A DNA stretch of 64,000 nucleotides from Pseudomonas pudica (GTDB taxonomy: Bacteria > Pseudomonadota > Gammaproteobacteria > Pseudomonadales > Pseudomonadaceae). The stretch spans positions 46,680 to 110,679 of the forward strand of contig NZ_JADLJS010000016.1 in assembly GCF_015680405.1 (NCBI RefSeq). Reading direction: 5' to 3'. A program made the position numbers and the translations under genes. Shown here one piece after another: positions 27,989 through 37,388 of the stretch. Position 1 is the stretch's first letter. Every line of letters begins with the position of its first letter. The notes under the pieces were generated by a model that saw only the letters and a program-made list of their open reading frames with translations, searched no databases and had not been told where the DNA came from.

Positions 27989-30223
27989 ATGGTCCGCCGT
28001 ACCCTGCCCGCCGTTTTCGCCCTGTTGTTCAGCTCGCCTTTGCTGGCTGGGCAGCAGACGCTGTTCAGCTTCGTGCGCCCGGCCTCGGTGGTCAACGTGG
28101 TGACCGAGGATGCCGGTATGCCGCAGTACAACGCGGAGCAGACGGCCGAAGGCGAAGTGTTGCGGCGCGTGGTGTTCAACCCTGCCCAGCGGCCGACTTT
28201 GCGCCTGAGCCCGCAAAGCGGTGTGTGGGACTGGTCCGGCGGTCAGTTCCTGACCTTGCGACTGCAAAGCGCGATGGATTGGGCGCTGACCGTGGACGTC
28301 ATGGTACAGAGCAGTGATGGCCGCACGTTGACCAGCCGCATCGACCTACCGGCCGGGCCTGCACAAACCGTGATGGTACCGCTGACGGCCAGTTCGCCGC
28401 TGAGCCAGGGCATGCGCGCCGGCCCGCCCATGCCCTGGAACCATGGCGGCCAGCGCCTGCTGCTGACCAGCAGCGCCGGCGCGCTCGACCTCAAGCAGGT
28501 GGTGTCGGTCAGCCTGAGTATCCCCAACCCCAAGGTGGCGCAGAACCTGTTGATCGAGCGGGTCGGCATCCAGGATGACGACCAGGCCTACAAGGCGGCC
28601 TACCAGGAGCTGATCGATGCCTATGGCCAGTCCACCCGCGGCCATTGGCCTGAAAAGGTTGCCAATGACGAGCAGCTCAAGGCGGCCGATATGCGCGAGC
28701 AGCAACAGCTCAAAGGCTGGTTGGCAGAGCGTGGCAAGCAGCAGTTGGACGCGTACGGTGGCCTGCTGGCCGGGCCGGCGTTCGAGGCCAAAGGCTTTTT
28801 CCGCACCGAAAAGCGTGACGGCCGCTGGTACCTGGTAACGCCCGAGGGGCATCCGTTCTACTCCCTGGGGGTGAATGCCGTGGCCGCGGATGGCGGGCGT
28901 ACCTACATCGCCGGGCGTGAGGGAATGTTCAAGGCGTTGCCGGGCGAGGGGGATGCACTGGCCGCATTCTATGGCGACGGCAACAACGACGACGGCAACC
29001 CCTCGTCGCAGGGGCGCAACTTCAAACAGGGGCGCTGGTTCGATTTTTATGCCGCCAACCTGCAGCGCACCTATGGCAAACCCTGTTCGCCCGCGGTAGA
29101 AGGGCAGCCGGCCAACTGCCCTCCATTGGCGCTTGATACCGCCCGTTGGCAGGTGCATGCGCTCGATCGCCTGCAGGCCTGGGGTTTCAACACGGTCGGC
29201 AACTGGAGCGAACCGGCCCTGGGCCAGGCCAGGCGCATGCCGTACACCTTGCCGCTATCGATCGTCGGGGATTACGCCAGCATCAGCACTGGCATGGACT
29301 GGTGGGGCCGAATGCCCGACCCGTTCGACCCGCGTTTTGCCATGGCCACCGAACGCGCCGTGGCCATTGCCGCCCGCGATCACCGTGACGACCCCTGGCT
29401 GATCGGCTATTTCGCTGACAACGAACTGGCCTGGGCCGCCCCCGGTAGTGACGCGAAGGCGCGTTACGGCCTGGCCTACGGAACCTTGCGCCTGACCACC
29501 GATGTACCAGCCAAGCGCGCTTTCCTCAAGCAGCTGCGTGACAAATACCGCAACCAGGAAGGCTTGTCCAAGGCATGGGGCATCGAGCTGACCGCCTGGG
29601 AACTGATGGAAGACCCAGGCTTCGAGGCACCGTTACCCAACCCGGAGCACCCGGAAATCGAGCGTGACTACCAGCACTTTCAGCAAGTGTTCGCCGAAAC
29701 CTACTTCAAGACCATTGCCGACTCGTTGAAGTGGCATGCGCCCAATCACCTGCTGCTGGGTGGCCGCTATGCCGTCAGCACGCCGGAGGCGGTCAAGGCC
29801 TGCGCCGAGTTCTGCGATGTGCTCAGCTTCAACTTCTATACCCTCAAACCGCAGGACGGCTACGACTTTGCCCGCCTGGCCGAGCTGGACAAGCCGGTGC
29901 TGGTGTCCGAGTTCCAGTTCGGCTCGCGCGATCGCGGGCCGTTCTGGCCGGGGCCGCTGGAAGTAGCGCGGGAAGAAGACCGCGGCCCGGCCTACGGCAA
30001 CTTCCTCAAGGCAGCCCTGGCGCAGCCGATGATCGTTGGCGCGCACTGGTTCCAGTACCTTGACCAGCCGGCCAGCGGCCGCCTGCTAGATGGCGAGAAC
30101 GGCCACCTTGGGTTGGTGGCGATCACCGATGTGCCTTACCCGGGGTTTGTCGATGCCGTGCGCAAGAGCAACTTGCAGGCAATGAGCCAGCTGCGAGCCC
30201 AACTGGAAAAACCGGCGCCCTAG
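27989..30223 (+). CDS. Agarase-like glycoside hydrolase, secreted
   Basis: 744 residues. I chose ATG 27989 because it gives a clean signal peptide (LPAVFALLFSSPLLAG); an in-frame ATG at 27959 is an alternative. The N-terminal ~220 residues look like a beta-sandwich. The C-terminal TIM-barrel region carries the acid/base Asn-Glu in YFADNELAW and the likely nucleophile Glu in PVLVSEFQFGS, with WGFNTVGNW and HWFQYLDQP as further signatures. This matches beta-agarase or GH42/GH50-like enzymes. The substrate is unproven and may be another galactan or exopolysaccharide. Confidence 0.85.
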   Translation: MVRRTLPAVFALLFSSPLLAGQQTLFSFVRPASVVNVVTEDAGMPQYNAEQTAEGEVLRRVVFNPAQRPTLRLSPQSGVWDWSGGQFLTLRLQSAMDWALTVDVMVQSSDGRTLTSRIDLPAGPAQTVMVPLTASSPLSQGMRAGPPMPWNHGGQRLLLTSSAGALDLKQVVSVSLSIPNPKVAQNLLIERVGIQDDDQAYKAAYQELIDAYGQSTRGHWPEKVANDEQLKAADMREQQQLKGWLAERGKQQLDAYGGLLAGPAFEAKGFFRTEKRDGRWYLVTPEGHPFYSLGVNAVAADGGRTYIAGREGMFKALPGEGDALAAFYGDGNNDDGNPSSQGRNFKQGRWFDFYAANLQRTYGKPCSPAVEGQPANCPPLALDTARWQVHALDRLQAWGFNTVGNWSEPALGQARRMPYTLPLSIVGDYASISTGMDWWGRMPDPFDPRFAMATERAVAIAARDHRDDPWLIGYFADNELAWAAPGSDAKARYGLAYGTLRLTTDVPAKRAFLKQLRDKYRNQEGLSKAWGIELTAWELMEDPGFEAPLPNPEHPEIERDYQHFQQVFAETYFKTIADSLKWHAPNHLLLGGRYAVSTPEAVKACAEFCDVLSFNFYTLKPQDGYDFARLAELDKPVLVSEFQFGSRDRGPFWPGPLEVAREEDRGPAYGNFLKAALAQPMIVGAHWFQYLDQPASGRLLDGENGHLGLVAITDVPYPGFVDAVRKSNLQAMSQLRAQLEKPAP

Positions 30224-30244
30224 CCCAGGTCGACGCGGTCTTTT

Positions 30245-30360
30245 TGTGGGAGCGGCCTTGCGTCGCGAAAGGACTGCGGAGCAGTCCCCTCATTTCAGCG
30301 GCGCTGTATAAATTGCCGGGGCTGCTGCTCAGCCCATCGCGACACAAGGCCGCTCCCACA
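30245..30360. repeat. Paired REP elements, inverted
   Basis: TGTGGGAGCGGCCTTGCGTC (left) and its inverted partner ending GACACAAGGCCGCTCCCACA (right) enclose ~70 nt, between the glycoside hydrolase and the EstB-like gene. The same pair is at 47414-47530. Confidence 0.88.
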
Positions 30361-30450
30361 GTGACCACCCAGCCCAAGCCAGTTTGCAAAACGCCAAACT
30401 ACTGAAACAATGCACACCATTTTCGGAATTGGTCGTACGGAGAACAGCGG

Positions 30451-31596
30451 GTGCAGATCCAGGGTCACTATGAGCTGAAGTTCGAAGCAGTGCGCGAAGC
30501 CTTTGCCGCGCTGTTCGATGATCCCCAGGAGCGTGGCGCCGCGCTGTGCATCCAGGTCGGTGGCGAAACCGTGGTCGACCTGTGGGCTGGCTGTGCCGAC
30601 AAGGACGGCCAGCAGGCTTGGCACAGCGATACCATCGCCAACCTGTTCTCCTGCACCAAGACCTTCACCGCTGTCACCGCCCTGCAACTGGTCGGCGAGG
30701 GCAAGCTGGCGCTCGATGCGCCGGTGGCCAACTATTGGCCCGAGTTCGCCCAGGCAGGCAAACAGGCGATCACCCTGCGCCAGTTGCTCAGCCACCGTGC
30801 CGGTCTGCCGGCCATCCGTGAGCTGCTGCCGGCCGAGGCGCTGTATGACTGGCAGGCCATGGTCGATGCGCTGGCAGCCGAAACGCCCTGGTGGAAACCC
30901 GGCACCGAGCACGGCTACGCCGCCATTACTTATGGCTGGCTGATCGGCGAGCTGATCCGCCGTGCCGACGGCCGTGGCCCCGGCGACTCGATCGTGGCCC
31001 GTACCGCTCGGCCGTTGGGGCTGGATTTTCATGTCGGCCTGGCGGACGATGAGTTCCATCGCGTAGCGCATATCGCCCGTGGCAAGGGCAACGCCGGGGA
31101 CGCCGCGGCGCAGCGCCTGCTGCAGGTGACCATGCGCGAGCCCGAGGCCCTGTCGACCCGTGCCTTCACCAACCCGCCGGCGATACTGACCAGTACCAAC
31201 AAGCCTGAGTGGCGGCGCATGCAGCAGCCAGCGGCCAATGGTCATGGGAATGCGCGTAGCCTGGCGGGTTTCTATGCCGGGTTGCTGGACGGTAGCCTGC
31301 TCGAATCCGAACTGCTCGACGAACTGACCCGTGAGCACAGCATCGGGCAGGATCGCACCCTGCTCACCCAGACGCGTTTTGGCCTGGGCTGCATGCTCGA
31401 CCAGCCCGATGTAGCCAATGCCACCTTCGGCCTCGGGGCCCGCGCCTTCGGCCATCCAGGCGCTGGCGGCTCGGTCGGTTTCGCTGACCCGGAACACGAT
31501 GTGGCCTTCGGTTTCGTGGTCAATACCCTCGGCCCTTATGTGCTCATGGACCCGCGAGCCCAGAAACTGGTACGTGTCCTTGCCAGTTGCCTTTGA
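30451..31596 (+). CDS. EstB-type serine hydrolase (class C beta-lactamase fold)
   Basis: 381 residues starting with GTG at 30451. The nucleophile motif S67-C-T-K70 is in NLFSCTKTF and the conserved Tyr is in EHGYAAITYGWLIGELI. GHPGAGGSVGFADPE near the C-terminus replaces the KTG box, as is usual for esterases of this fold. No signal peptide is visible, so it is probably cytosolic. The likely activity is an esterase on small esters rather than a beta-lactamase. The preceding REP pair separates it from the glycoside hydrolase gene. Confidence 0.9.
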   Translation: MQIQGHYELKFEAVREAFAALFDDPQERGAALCIQVGGETVVDLWAGCADKDGQQAWHSDTIANLFSCTKTFTAVTALQLVGEGKLALDAPVANYWPEFAQAGKQAITLRQLLSHRAGLPAIRELLPAEALYDWQAMVDALAAETPWWKPGTEHGYAAITYGWLIGELIRRADGRGPGDSIVARTARPLGLDFHVGLADDEFHRVAHIARGKGNAGDAAAQRLLQVTMREPEALSTRAFTNPPAILTSTNKPEWRRMQQPAANGHGNARSLAGFYAGLLDGSLLESELLDELTREHSIGQDRTLLTQTRFGLGCMLDQPDVANATFGLGARAFGHPGAGGSVGFADPEHDVAFGFVVNTLGPYVLMDPRAQKLVRVLASCL

Positions 31597-31695
31597 TCGG
31601 GTAATGCGGGTGTTGCCCCACCCCTTTGACTATCCTCAATGCCAACGCCTGAAGCGTGTAGGCAAAATTTCTTTCTATTTCATGGTGTATCGCTG

Positions 31696-32673
31696 ATGTC
31701 TTCACACAAAACCTTAGCACTCGCCCTGTGCCTGACCGCCGTTACAGGCTGCGCCAGTCACCCCCAGGACGGCTCGAAGGACAGCGCCTCGAGCTGGTGG
31801 CCCTTTGGTTCGGAAAAGGTTGCCGAGCAGGAAGTGAAGGAAGCCGTCACTGAAAACGTGGCCAAGGCCGACGCCAAGTCCGACAACGCCAGCCGTTGGT
31901 GGTGGCCGTTTGGCGGTGAAGAAAAGCAGGCAAAGGGGCCGGTGGTACCGAAGATCGACCAGAAGGCCACCCAGGCCTGGCTGGACGAGTACGAGCCCAA
32001 GCTGCGTGAGGCGATCAAGGGCAGCAAGCTGGAGCTGGAGCGCCGTGACAACGTGCTGGCCGTAACCATCCCGGTGGACAGCTCGTACAACCCCGATCGT
32101 CCGAACATGCTGCTGCCGATGACCCTGGGCCCGATCACCCGTGTGGCCAAGACCGTCGAAGGCGATGCCAAGACTGCCGTGCTGGTGCTTGGCCATGCCG
32201 ACAGCAGCGGTGTCGCTGCTGCCAATCAGAAGCTCAGCCTGGAGCGCGCCGCTTCGGTGTCGGCCATTTTCCGCCTCAGCGGCCTGCAGCGTGATCGCCT
32301 GAACCTCAAGGGCATGGGCTCGGAAATGCCGCGCGCCGCCAACGACAGCGCCGAGGGCCGTGCCCTGAACCGCCGTGTGGAAATGCTGTTGACCCCGCAG
32401 AACACCATGGTCGCCCTGCTGGCCAAGTACCAGCAAGCCGCTCCGGCGCGGGCCCCGATGGTGGCGGTGCAGGACGTCAAGGCGCCTGCTGCCAAGCCTG
32501 CCGACAGCAAGCCGGCCACCAAGGCTGCGGCGAAGAAACCTGTCACCAAAGCCAAGGCCAAGGCGCCTGCCAAGACAACGGCCAAGAAAAAAGCCGCGCC
32601 GGCCAAGCCCGTCGCCAAGAAAGCTACCGCTGACAAGAAAGTAGCTGCAAACAGCCCTGCGAAGACCAACTGA
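31696..32673 (+). CDS. OmpA-family lipoprotein with lysine/alanine-rich H1-like tail
   Basis: 325 residues from ATG 31696. The signal peptide ends in a lipobox VTGC (Cys ~18). Two WWPFG repeats (SWWPFGSE, WWWPFGGE) follow. The OmpA domain is LVLGHADSSGVAAANQKLSLERA and GRALNRRVEMLL. After it, residues ~265-325 are almost entirely Ala, Lys, Pro and Thr (KPATKAAAKKPVTKAKAKAP), like histone H1 or AlgP tails. The same frame and codon style run throughout, so this is not a frameshift. A basic periplasmic tail could bind peptidoglycan, LPS or DNA; that is inference. pdxH follows 18 nt later. Confidence 0.85.
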   Translation: MSSHKTLALALCLTAVTGCASHPQDGSKDSASSWWPFGSEKVAEQEVKEAVTENVAKADAKSDNASRWWWPFGGEEKQAKGPVVPKIDQKATQAWLDEYEPKLREAIKGSKLELERRDNVLAVTIPVDSSYNPDRPNMLLPMTLGPITRVAKTVEGDAKTAVLVLGHADSSGVAAANQKLSLERAASVSAIFRLSGLQRDRLNLKGMGSEMPRAANDSAEGRALNRRVEMLLTPQNTMVALLAKYQQAAPARAPMVAVQDVKAPAAKPADSKPATKAAAKKPVTKAKAKAPAKTTAKKKAAPAKPVAKKATADKKVAANSPAKTN

Positions 32674-32691
32674 TCGTCAAGGAACGCAGCA

Positions 32692-33339
32692 ATGACCCAA
32701 TCCCTGGCTGATATGCGCCGCGACTACACCCGCGATGGCCTGGCTGAAGCCCAGGCCCCGGGGGAGCCGTTCGCCCTGTTCCACCAGTGGTTCGCCGACG
32801 CGGTGAAAACCGAGCAGGTACCGGTGGAAGCCAACGCCATGACCCTGGCCACTGTCGATGGTGAAGGCCGTCCTCACTGTCGTATCTTGTTGCTGAAGGG
32901 GCTCGATGAGCGTGGTTTCACCTTCTTCACGAACTACGATAGCGCCAAGGGCCAGCAACTGCTGTTCAACCCTTTCGCCGCCATGACCTTCTTCTGGCCT
33001 GCACTGGAGCGCCAGGTGCGCATCGAAGGGCGTGTGGAAAAGGTCACGCCTGAGGAATCTGACGCCTACTACCAGGTGCGCCCGCTGGGCAGCCGCCTGG
33101 GGGCATGGGCTTCGCCGCAGAGCCAGGTAATCGCCAGCCGTGAGGAGCTGGAGCTGCTGGTCAAGGCCACCGAGGCGCGCTTCTGCGACACTCAGCCGCA
33201 TTGTCCGGAACATTGGGGTGGGTATCGTTTGCTGCCTGAACGCATCGAATTCTGGCAGGGGCGGGCCAGTCGCCTGCATGACCGACTGAACTACCGGCTG
33301 GTGGATGGGCAATGGCTGCGGGAGCGGTTGGCGCCCTGA
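32692..33339 (+). CDS. pdxH: Pyridoxamine 5'-phosphate oxidase
   Basis: FMN enzyme making pyridoxal 5'-phosphate in vitamin B6 salvage. 215 residues match the family: N-terminal [13 protein letters not shown]-binding [29 protein letters not shown], and the C-terminal signature [19 protein letters not shown]. It starts 18 nt after the OmpA-H1 gene, so it may share its transcript. Confidence 0.98.
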   Translation: MTQSLADMRRDYTRDGLAEAQAPGEPFALFHQWFADAVKTEQVPVEANAMTLATVDGEGRPHCRILLLKGLDERGFTFFTNYDSAKGQQLLFNPFAAMTFFWPALERQVRIEGRVEKVTPEESDAYYQVRPLGSRLGAWASPQSQVIASREELELLVKATEARFCDTQPHCPEHWGGYRLLPERIEFWQGRASRLHDRLNYRLVDGQWLRERLAP

Positions 33340-33346
33340 AATTGTG

Positions 33347-33384
33347 GGGCCGCTTTGCGGCCCTTTCGCGACACAAGGCTATCC
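33347..33384. repeat. Hairpin plus half REP element
   Basis: GGGCCGC-TTT-GCGGCCC (33347-33363) is followed directly by TTTCGCGACACAAGGC, the right half of the GACACAAGGCCGC family. It lies after the pdxH stop and reaches the end of the next, convergent gene. It could terminate pdxH. Confidence 0.65.
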
Positions 33385-33612
33385 CGGAAACCCGGCAGCC
33401 TCCCGCTCCAACCACCCCGCCAACTGCTTGCGCCCCACCTTCTCCACGCGCGCCTGCTCCAGCCTTTGCAGCATATACGCGCGCTTTTCTGGGGCCGACC
33501 CAGCCAGCGACAATGCCAGGTCACGGTCCATCCAGCGGCGCATGCGCACATACAGCCACCAGTGGAAGTAAAGCCCCGCGACGGTGGTGACCACGACGAT
33601 GAAGTAATCCAT
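33379..33612 (-). CDS. Small membrane protein of unknown function
   Basis: 77 residues from ATG 33612, chosen because the membrane segment MDYFIVVVTTVAGLYFHWWLYV begins there. A basic stretch and an amphipathic C-terminal helix (APEKRAYMLQRLEQARVEKVG) follow. No family is recognised. It is convergent with pdxH, and a REP half sits at its 3' end. Confidence 0.7.
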   Translation of the reverse strand: MDYFIVVVTTVAGLYFHWWLYVRMRRWMDRDLALSLAGSAPEKRAYMLQRLEQARVEKVGRKQLAGWLEREAAGFPG

Positions 33613-33759
33613 GGCTATCCTTGGTCTCACTTGAAATGGCCTCGACACAGCCATGCAGGCTGTACCCTGGCTGAATGAAAACAATTTTATTACGTTTGTA
33701 CCGTGACAGCGGTCAACCTGCAGCGTCTAATGGACACCTGACTTATGGAGACTTTACCC

Positions 33760-34224
33760 ATGCGTAAATCCGCTTTGCTGGTGGCGACCTTTACCACCAT
33801 GTCGTTGTTGCTGGGTGGCTGTGCCTCGAGCCTGACCGGTGACAGCTACTCCCGTGATGAAGCCCGCCGCGTGCAAACCGTGCGCATGGGCACCATCGAG
33901 TCCCTGCGTCCGGTCAAGATCGAGGGCACCAAGACCCCGATCGGTGGTGGTGCTGGCGCCATCGTCGGTGGTGTGGCCGGCAGCGCCGTGGGTGGTGGTC
34001 GTGGCAGCATCGTTGCCGCCGTGATCGGTGCCGTAGCCGGTGGTCTGGCCGGTTCCGCCGCCGAAGAAGGCCTGACTCGTACCCAGGGTGTCGAAATCAC
34101 CGTGCGTGAGGACGATGGCAGCATGCGGGCCTATGTGCAGGCCGTACAGCAGAACGAGATCTTCCGCGTTGGCGACCGCGTACGCATCATGACCGTCGAC
34201 GGCACCAGCCGCGTTACGCACTGA
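33760..34224 (+). CDS. Glycine-zipper outer-membrane lipoprotein (SlyB/Pcp-like)
   Basis: 154 residues from ATG 33760 with GGAG upstream. The lipobox LLLGGC (Cys ~21) is followed by a glycine-zipper region of about 50 residues (GGGAGAIVGGVAGSAVGGG, AVAGGLAGSAAEEG). A C-terminal domain, VEITVREDDGSMRAYVQ then RVGDRVRIMTVDG, matches the SlyB/Pcp family. It probably stabilises the outer membrane. A strong terminator follows. Confidence 0.9.
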   Translation: MRKSALLVATFTTMSLLLGGCASSLTGDSYSRDEARRVQTVRMGTIESLRPVKIEGTKTPIGGGAGAIVGGVAGSAVGGGRGSIVAAVIGAVAGGLAGSAAEEGLTRTQGVEITVREDDGSMRAYVQAVQQNEIFRVGDRVRIMTVDGTSRVTH

Positions 34225-34240
34225 CCGTAGCCCAACAAGA

Positions 34241-34276
34241 AAAACCCCGACATGGCGCTCGCCAGTCGGGGTTTTT
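34241..34276. terminator. Bidirectional intrinsic terminator
   Basis: AAAACCCCGAC and GTCGGGGTTTTTT form a stem with A and T tracts between the SlyB-like gene (plus) and nhaA (minus). Confidence 0.9.
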
Positions 34277-34292
34277 TCATGCTGCGACCAGG

Positions 34293-35468
34293 TCAGCCGA
34301 CGTTGGGCTTGCGGCTGGCCATGGCGGTTACCGCATAGCCGATCACGGCGGCGAAGAACGAGCCGGTGAGAATACCCATGCGGTCCATACCGGCGTAATC
34401 ACTGCTGCCAGGTACAAAGGCGAGCGAGCCGACGAACAGGCTCATGGTGAAGCCGATGCCGCAAAGTATCGCCACACCCAGCAATTGCCCCCAACTGGCG
34501 CCGACAGGCAGCGCGGCCAGGCGCAGCTTGACCGCGACCCAGGTCAGCCCGAAGACCCCCACGGTCTTGCCCAGCAGCAGCCCGACGGCGATGCCCAGTG
34601 GCACCGGGTGGGTGAAACTGTCTACGGTCATGCCTGCCAGCGATACACCGGCATTGGCGAAAGCGAACAGTGGCAGGATGGCGTATGCGACCCACGGGTG
34701 CAGGGCATGTTCCAGGGCGAGCAGTGGCGAGCGTTCGGCATGGCGCGTGCGCAGCGGGATGCACAGGGCCAGGGCTACCCCGGCCAGGGTGGCATGCACA
34801 CCGCTCTTGAGCACGCAGACCCACAGGATCAGGCCAACGATCATGTATGGCCCAAGCTTGACCACGCCAAGCCGGTTCATGGCCACCAGCACTATCAGGC
34901 AAGCGGCGGCCAGCAGCAACGACACGCTTGACAGGGTGCCCGAGTAGAACAGGGCAATGACGATGATCGCACCGAGATCGTCGATGATCGCCAGGGTCAT
35001 CAGGAACAGTTTCAGCGACACCGGCACGCGCTTGCCCAACAGGGCCAGTACGCCGAGGGCGAAGGCGATGTCGGTGGCGGTAGGGATCGCCCAACCGGCC
35101 ACGGCGGCAGGGTTGTCACGGTTGATGAACCAGTAGATCAGTGCCGGAATCACCATGCCGCCCACGGCGGCGGTGGCAGGCAGGATCACCTGGGAGGGCT
35201 TGGACAGGTGGCCGTCGACCACCTCGCGCTTGACCTCCAGGCCGATGAGCAGGAAGAACAGGGCCATCAGGCCGTCGTTGATCCACAGCAGCAACGGTTT
35301 GGCGATATGCAGCGCGCCGACCTGGACGGCGACGGGAACGTCGAGCAGACCGCTATACAGATAGGACAGCGGTGAGTTGTTGATGACCAGGGCCAGAATG
35401 GCCGCGGCGATCAGCAACAGGCCGCTGGCGGCTTCGAGCTGGAAGAAGCGGGTGAACAGGCTACGCAC
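34293..35468 (-). CDS. nhaA: Na+/H+ antiporter NhaA
   Basis: Inner-membrane antiporter exchanging protons for sodium. It is 391 residues with ~12 helices. The ion-binding Asp pair is in [10 protein letters not shown] (D163-D164), D133 is in [10 protein letters not shown], and the N-terminus NSPLSYLY and [11 protein letters not shown] are canonical. An AT-rich palindrome lies 73 nt upstream, a possible control site. No NhaR-like regulator is next to it. Confidence 0.97.
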   Translation of the reverse strand: MRSLFTRFFQLEAASGLLLIAAAILALVINNSPLSYLYSGLLDVPVAVQVGALHIAKPLLLWINDGLMALFFLLIGLEVKREVVDGHLSKPSQVILPATAAVGGMVIPALIYWFINRDNPAAVAGWAIPTATDIAFALGVLALLGKRVPVSLKLFLMTLAIIDDLGAIIVIALFYSGTLSSVSLLLAAACLIVLVAMNRLGVVKLGPYMIVGLILWVCVLKSGVHATLAGVALALCIPLRTRHAERSPLLALEHALHPWVAYAILPLFAFANAGVSLAGMTVDSFTHPVPLGIAVGLLLGKTVGVFGLTWVAVKLRLAALPVGASWGQLLGVAILCGIGFTMSLFVGSLAFVPGSSDYAGMDRMGILTGSFFAAVIGYAVTAMASRKPNVG

Positions 35469-35540
35469 GGGCTATAGGCTCTCCATGAGCAGTTGACGAT
35501 GGAACGGGCATACACCCTAGCCTGTGACGATATGCTTTCA

Positions 35541-35565
35541 AACAAAAACTATATTCGTTTTTGTT
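35541..35565. promoter_or_regulatory. AT-rich inverted repeat upstream of nhaA
   Basis: AACAAAAAC (35541-35549) and GTTTTTGTT (35557-35565) are perfect 9-nt arms with a 7-nt spacer, in otherwise GC-rich DNA. It is a candidate operator or promoter element for nhaA. Confidence 0.5.
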
Positions 35566-35671
35566 ATATGGTGTTACTGGCTGGGCTGAGGGAAGACTAG
35601 ATGCAGATGGGGAAGGAGTGGGGAGGGGAATTCTGATGTTTGCTGTGGATTGTTCTGATGTCGGCAGTGGC

Positions 35672-35760
35672 CCTTTCGCGGGTGAACCTGCTCCCACAGG
35701 TACTTCACAGTTTTCAATACCTGTGCAGTACCTGTGGGAGCGGTTTTACCCGCGAAGAGG
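35672..35760. repeat. Paired REP elements, inverted
   Basis: CTTTCGCGGGTGAACCTGCT and, inverted, GGAGCGGTTTTACCCGCGAA flank ~45 nt. It is the same family as 6556-6583 and 57701-57786, just after the FAD-protein stop on the minus strand. Confidence 0.88.
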
Positions 35761-35780
35761 CTCTGGCATGTAATAAAGGA

Positions 35781-37388
35781 TCAGAGGCCGAGCATATCCC
35801 GCGCCACCGCCTCGGCGATGCGAATGCCATCGACACCCGCCGACAGGATCCCGCCCGCATACCCGGCCCCTTCACCCGCCGGGAACAGCCCCTTCAGGTT
35901 CAGGCTCTGGAAGTCCTCACCGCGGGTAATGCGAAGCGGCGACGAGGTGCGGGTCTCGATCCCGGTCAGCACTGCGTCATGCAGGTTGTAGCCCTTGATC
36001 TGCCGGTCGAACGCCGGCAGGGCCTCGCGAATGGCCTCGATGGCGAAGTCCGGCAGGCTCGGGGCCAGGTCGCCCAGGGTCACACCTGGTTTGTAGGACG
36101 GCTCGACACTGCCCAGCGCTGTCGACGGCCGGCCGGCGACGAAGTCACCCACCAGCTGCGCCGGAGCCTGATAGTTGCTGCCACCCATCACATAGGCGTG
36201 GGCTTCCAGGCGCTCCTGCAGCTCGATGCCGGCCAGCGGGCCACCTGGGTAGTCGCGCTCGGGGTCGATGCCGACGACGATGCCGGAGTTGGCGTTGCGC
36301 TCGTTACGCGAGTACTGGCTCATGCCGTTGGTAACCACCCGGCCCGGCTCGCTGGTGGCGGCAACCACGGTGCCGCCCGGGCACATGCAGAAGCTGTATA
36401 CCGAACGGCCATTCTTGGCGTGGTACACCAGCTTGTAGTCGGCGGCACCAAGTTTCGGATGGCCGGCGTATTTGCCCAGGCGTGCCTTGTCGATCAGCGT
36501 TTGTGGGTGTTCGATGCGGAAGCCCACCGAGAACGGCTTGGCTTCCATGTACACGCCCTTGGCATGCAGCATGCGGAAGGTGTCGCGGGCACTGTGGCCC
36601 AGGGCCAGCACCACATGGCGCGAGTGCAGCTGTTCGCCGCTCTCCAGCACCACGCCGGTCAGTTGCCCATCCTCGATCAGCAGGTCGGTGACCTTCTGCT
36701 GGAAGCGCACTTCGGCCCCCAGGGCGATCATGTCCTGGCGCATCTGCTCGACCATGCCGGTGAGGCGGAAGGTACCGATGTGCGGCTTGTTGATGTACAG
36801 GATCTCGTCCGGCGCGCCGGCCTTGACGAACTCTTCCAGTACTTTGCGGCCGTGGTGCTGCGGGTCCTTGATCTGGCTGTACAGCTTGCCGTCGGAGAAG
36901 GTACCGGCGCCGCCTTCGCCGAACTGCACGTTGGACTCGGGGTTGAGCACGCTCTTTCGCCACAGGCCCCAGGTGTCCTTGGTGCGCTGGCGCACTTCCT
37001 TGCCGCGCTCGAGGATGATCGGCTTGAAGCCCATCTGTGCCAGCAACAGGCCGGCGAAGATGCCGCACGGGCCGAAGCCGACCACGATCGGGCGCTCCTG
37101 CAGATCGGCAGGGGCCTGGCCGACGAACTTGTAGGTCACGTCTGGCGCCGGGCCGATGTTGCGATCGTCGGCGAACTTGCTGAGCAGCTCGGCTTCGTTG
37201 CTGGCTTCCAGATCGATGGTGTAGATGAACAGCAGTTCGCTGTTCTTCTTGCGCGCATCGTAGCTGCGCTTGAACAGGTTGAAGCTGAGCAGTTGCTCGT
37301 CACGGATGCCCAGGCGCTGGACGATGGCTTCACGCAGGGCTTCGTCGGGATGGTCCAGGGGCAGCTTCAGTTCGGTGATTCGTAGCAT
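35781..37388 (-). CDS. NAD(P)/FAD-dependent dehydrogenase
   Basis: 535 residues from ATG 37388. An N-terminal ~95-residue domain (MLRITELKLPLDHPDEAL, NLFKRSYDARKK) precedes the FAD Rossmann motif VVGFGPCGIFAGLLLAQMG. FAD contacts continue in NVQFGEGGAGTFSDGKL, and the C-terminal GLFPAGEGAGYAGGILSAGVDG is typical. It is a conserved bacterial family whose substrate is unknown. It is transcribed before the REP pair and nhaA, with its own gap upstream. Confidence 0.92.
   Translation of the reverse strand: MLRITELKLPLDHPDEALREAIVQRLGIRDEQLLSFNLFKRSYDARKKNSELLFIYTIDLEASNEAELLSKFADDRNIGPAPDVTYKFVGQAPADLQERPIVVGFGPCGIFAGLLLAQMGFKPIILERGKEVRQRTKDTWGLWRKSVLNPESNVQFGEGGAGTFSDGKLYSQIKDPQHHGRKVLEEFVKAGAPDEILYINKPHIGTFRLTGMVEQMRQDMIALGAEVRFQQKVTDLLIEDGQLTGVVLESGEQLHSRHVVLALGHSARDTFRMLHAKGVYMEAKPFSVGFRIEHPQTLIDKARLGKYAGHPKLGAADYKLVYHAKNGRSVYSFCMCPGGTVVAATSEPGRVVTNGMSQYSRNERNANSGIVVGIDPERDYPGGPLAGIELQERLEAHAYVMGGSNYQAPAQLVGDFVAGRPSTALGSVEPSYKPGVTLGDLAPSLPDFAIEAIREALPAFDRQIKGYNLHDAVLTGIETRTSSPLRITRGEDFQSLNLKGLFPAGEGAGYAGGILSAGVDGIRIAEAVARDMLGL

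Larger units (their letters stand above)
35469..35780. other. Intergenic region upstream of nhaA
   Basis: 312 nt without a supported gene. It holds the AT-rich inverted repeat at 35541-35565 and a REP pair at 35672-35760. The rest is unremarkable. Confidence 0.7.

Noticed and set aside
30245..30360. Insertion sequence ends
   Set aside because: No transposase or target duplications; the sequence matches REP pairs at other sites.
32480..32670. Frameshift at the end of the OmpA gene producing the Lys-rich tail
   Set aside because: The frame continues unbroken with consistent codon use and ends 18 nt before pdxH; H1-like tails are known in Pseudomonas proteins.
33379..33612. Small toxic membrane peptide or toxin-antitoxin
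   Set aside because: No partner gene, and the long charged C-terminal half is unlike type I toxins.
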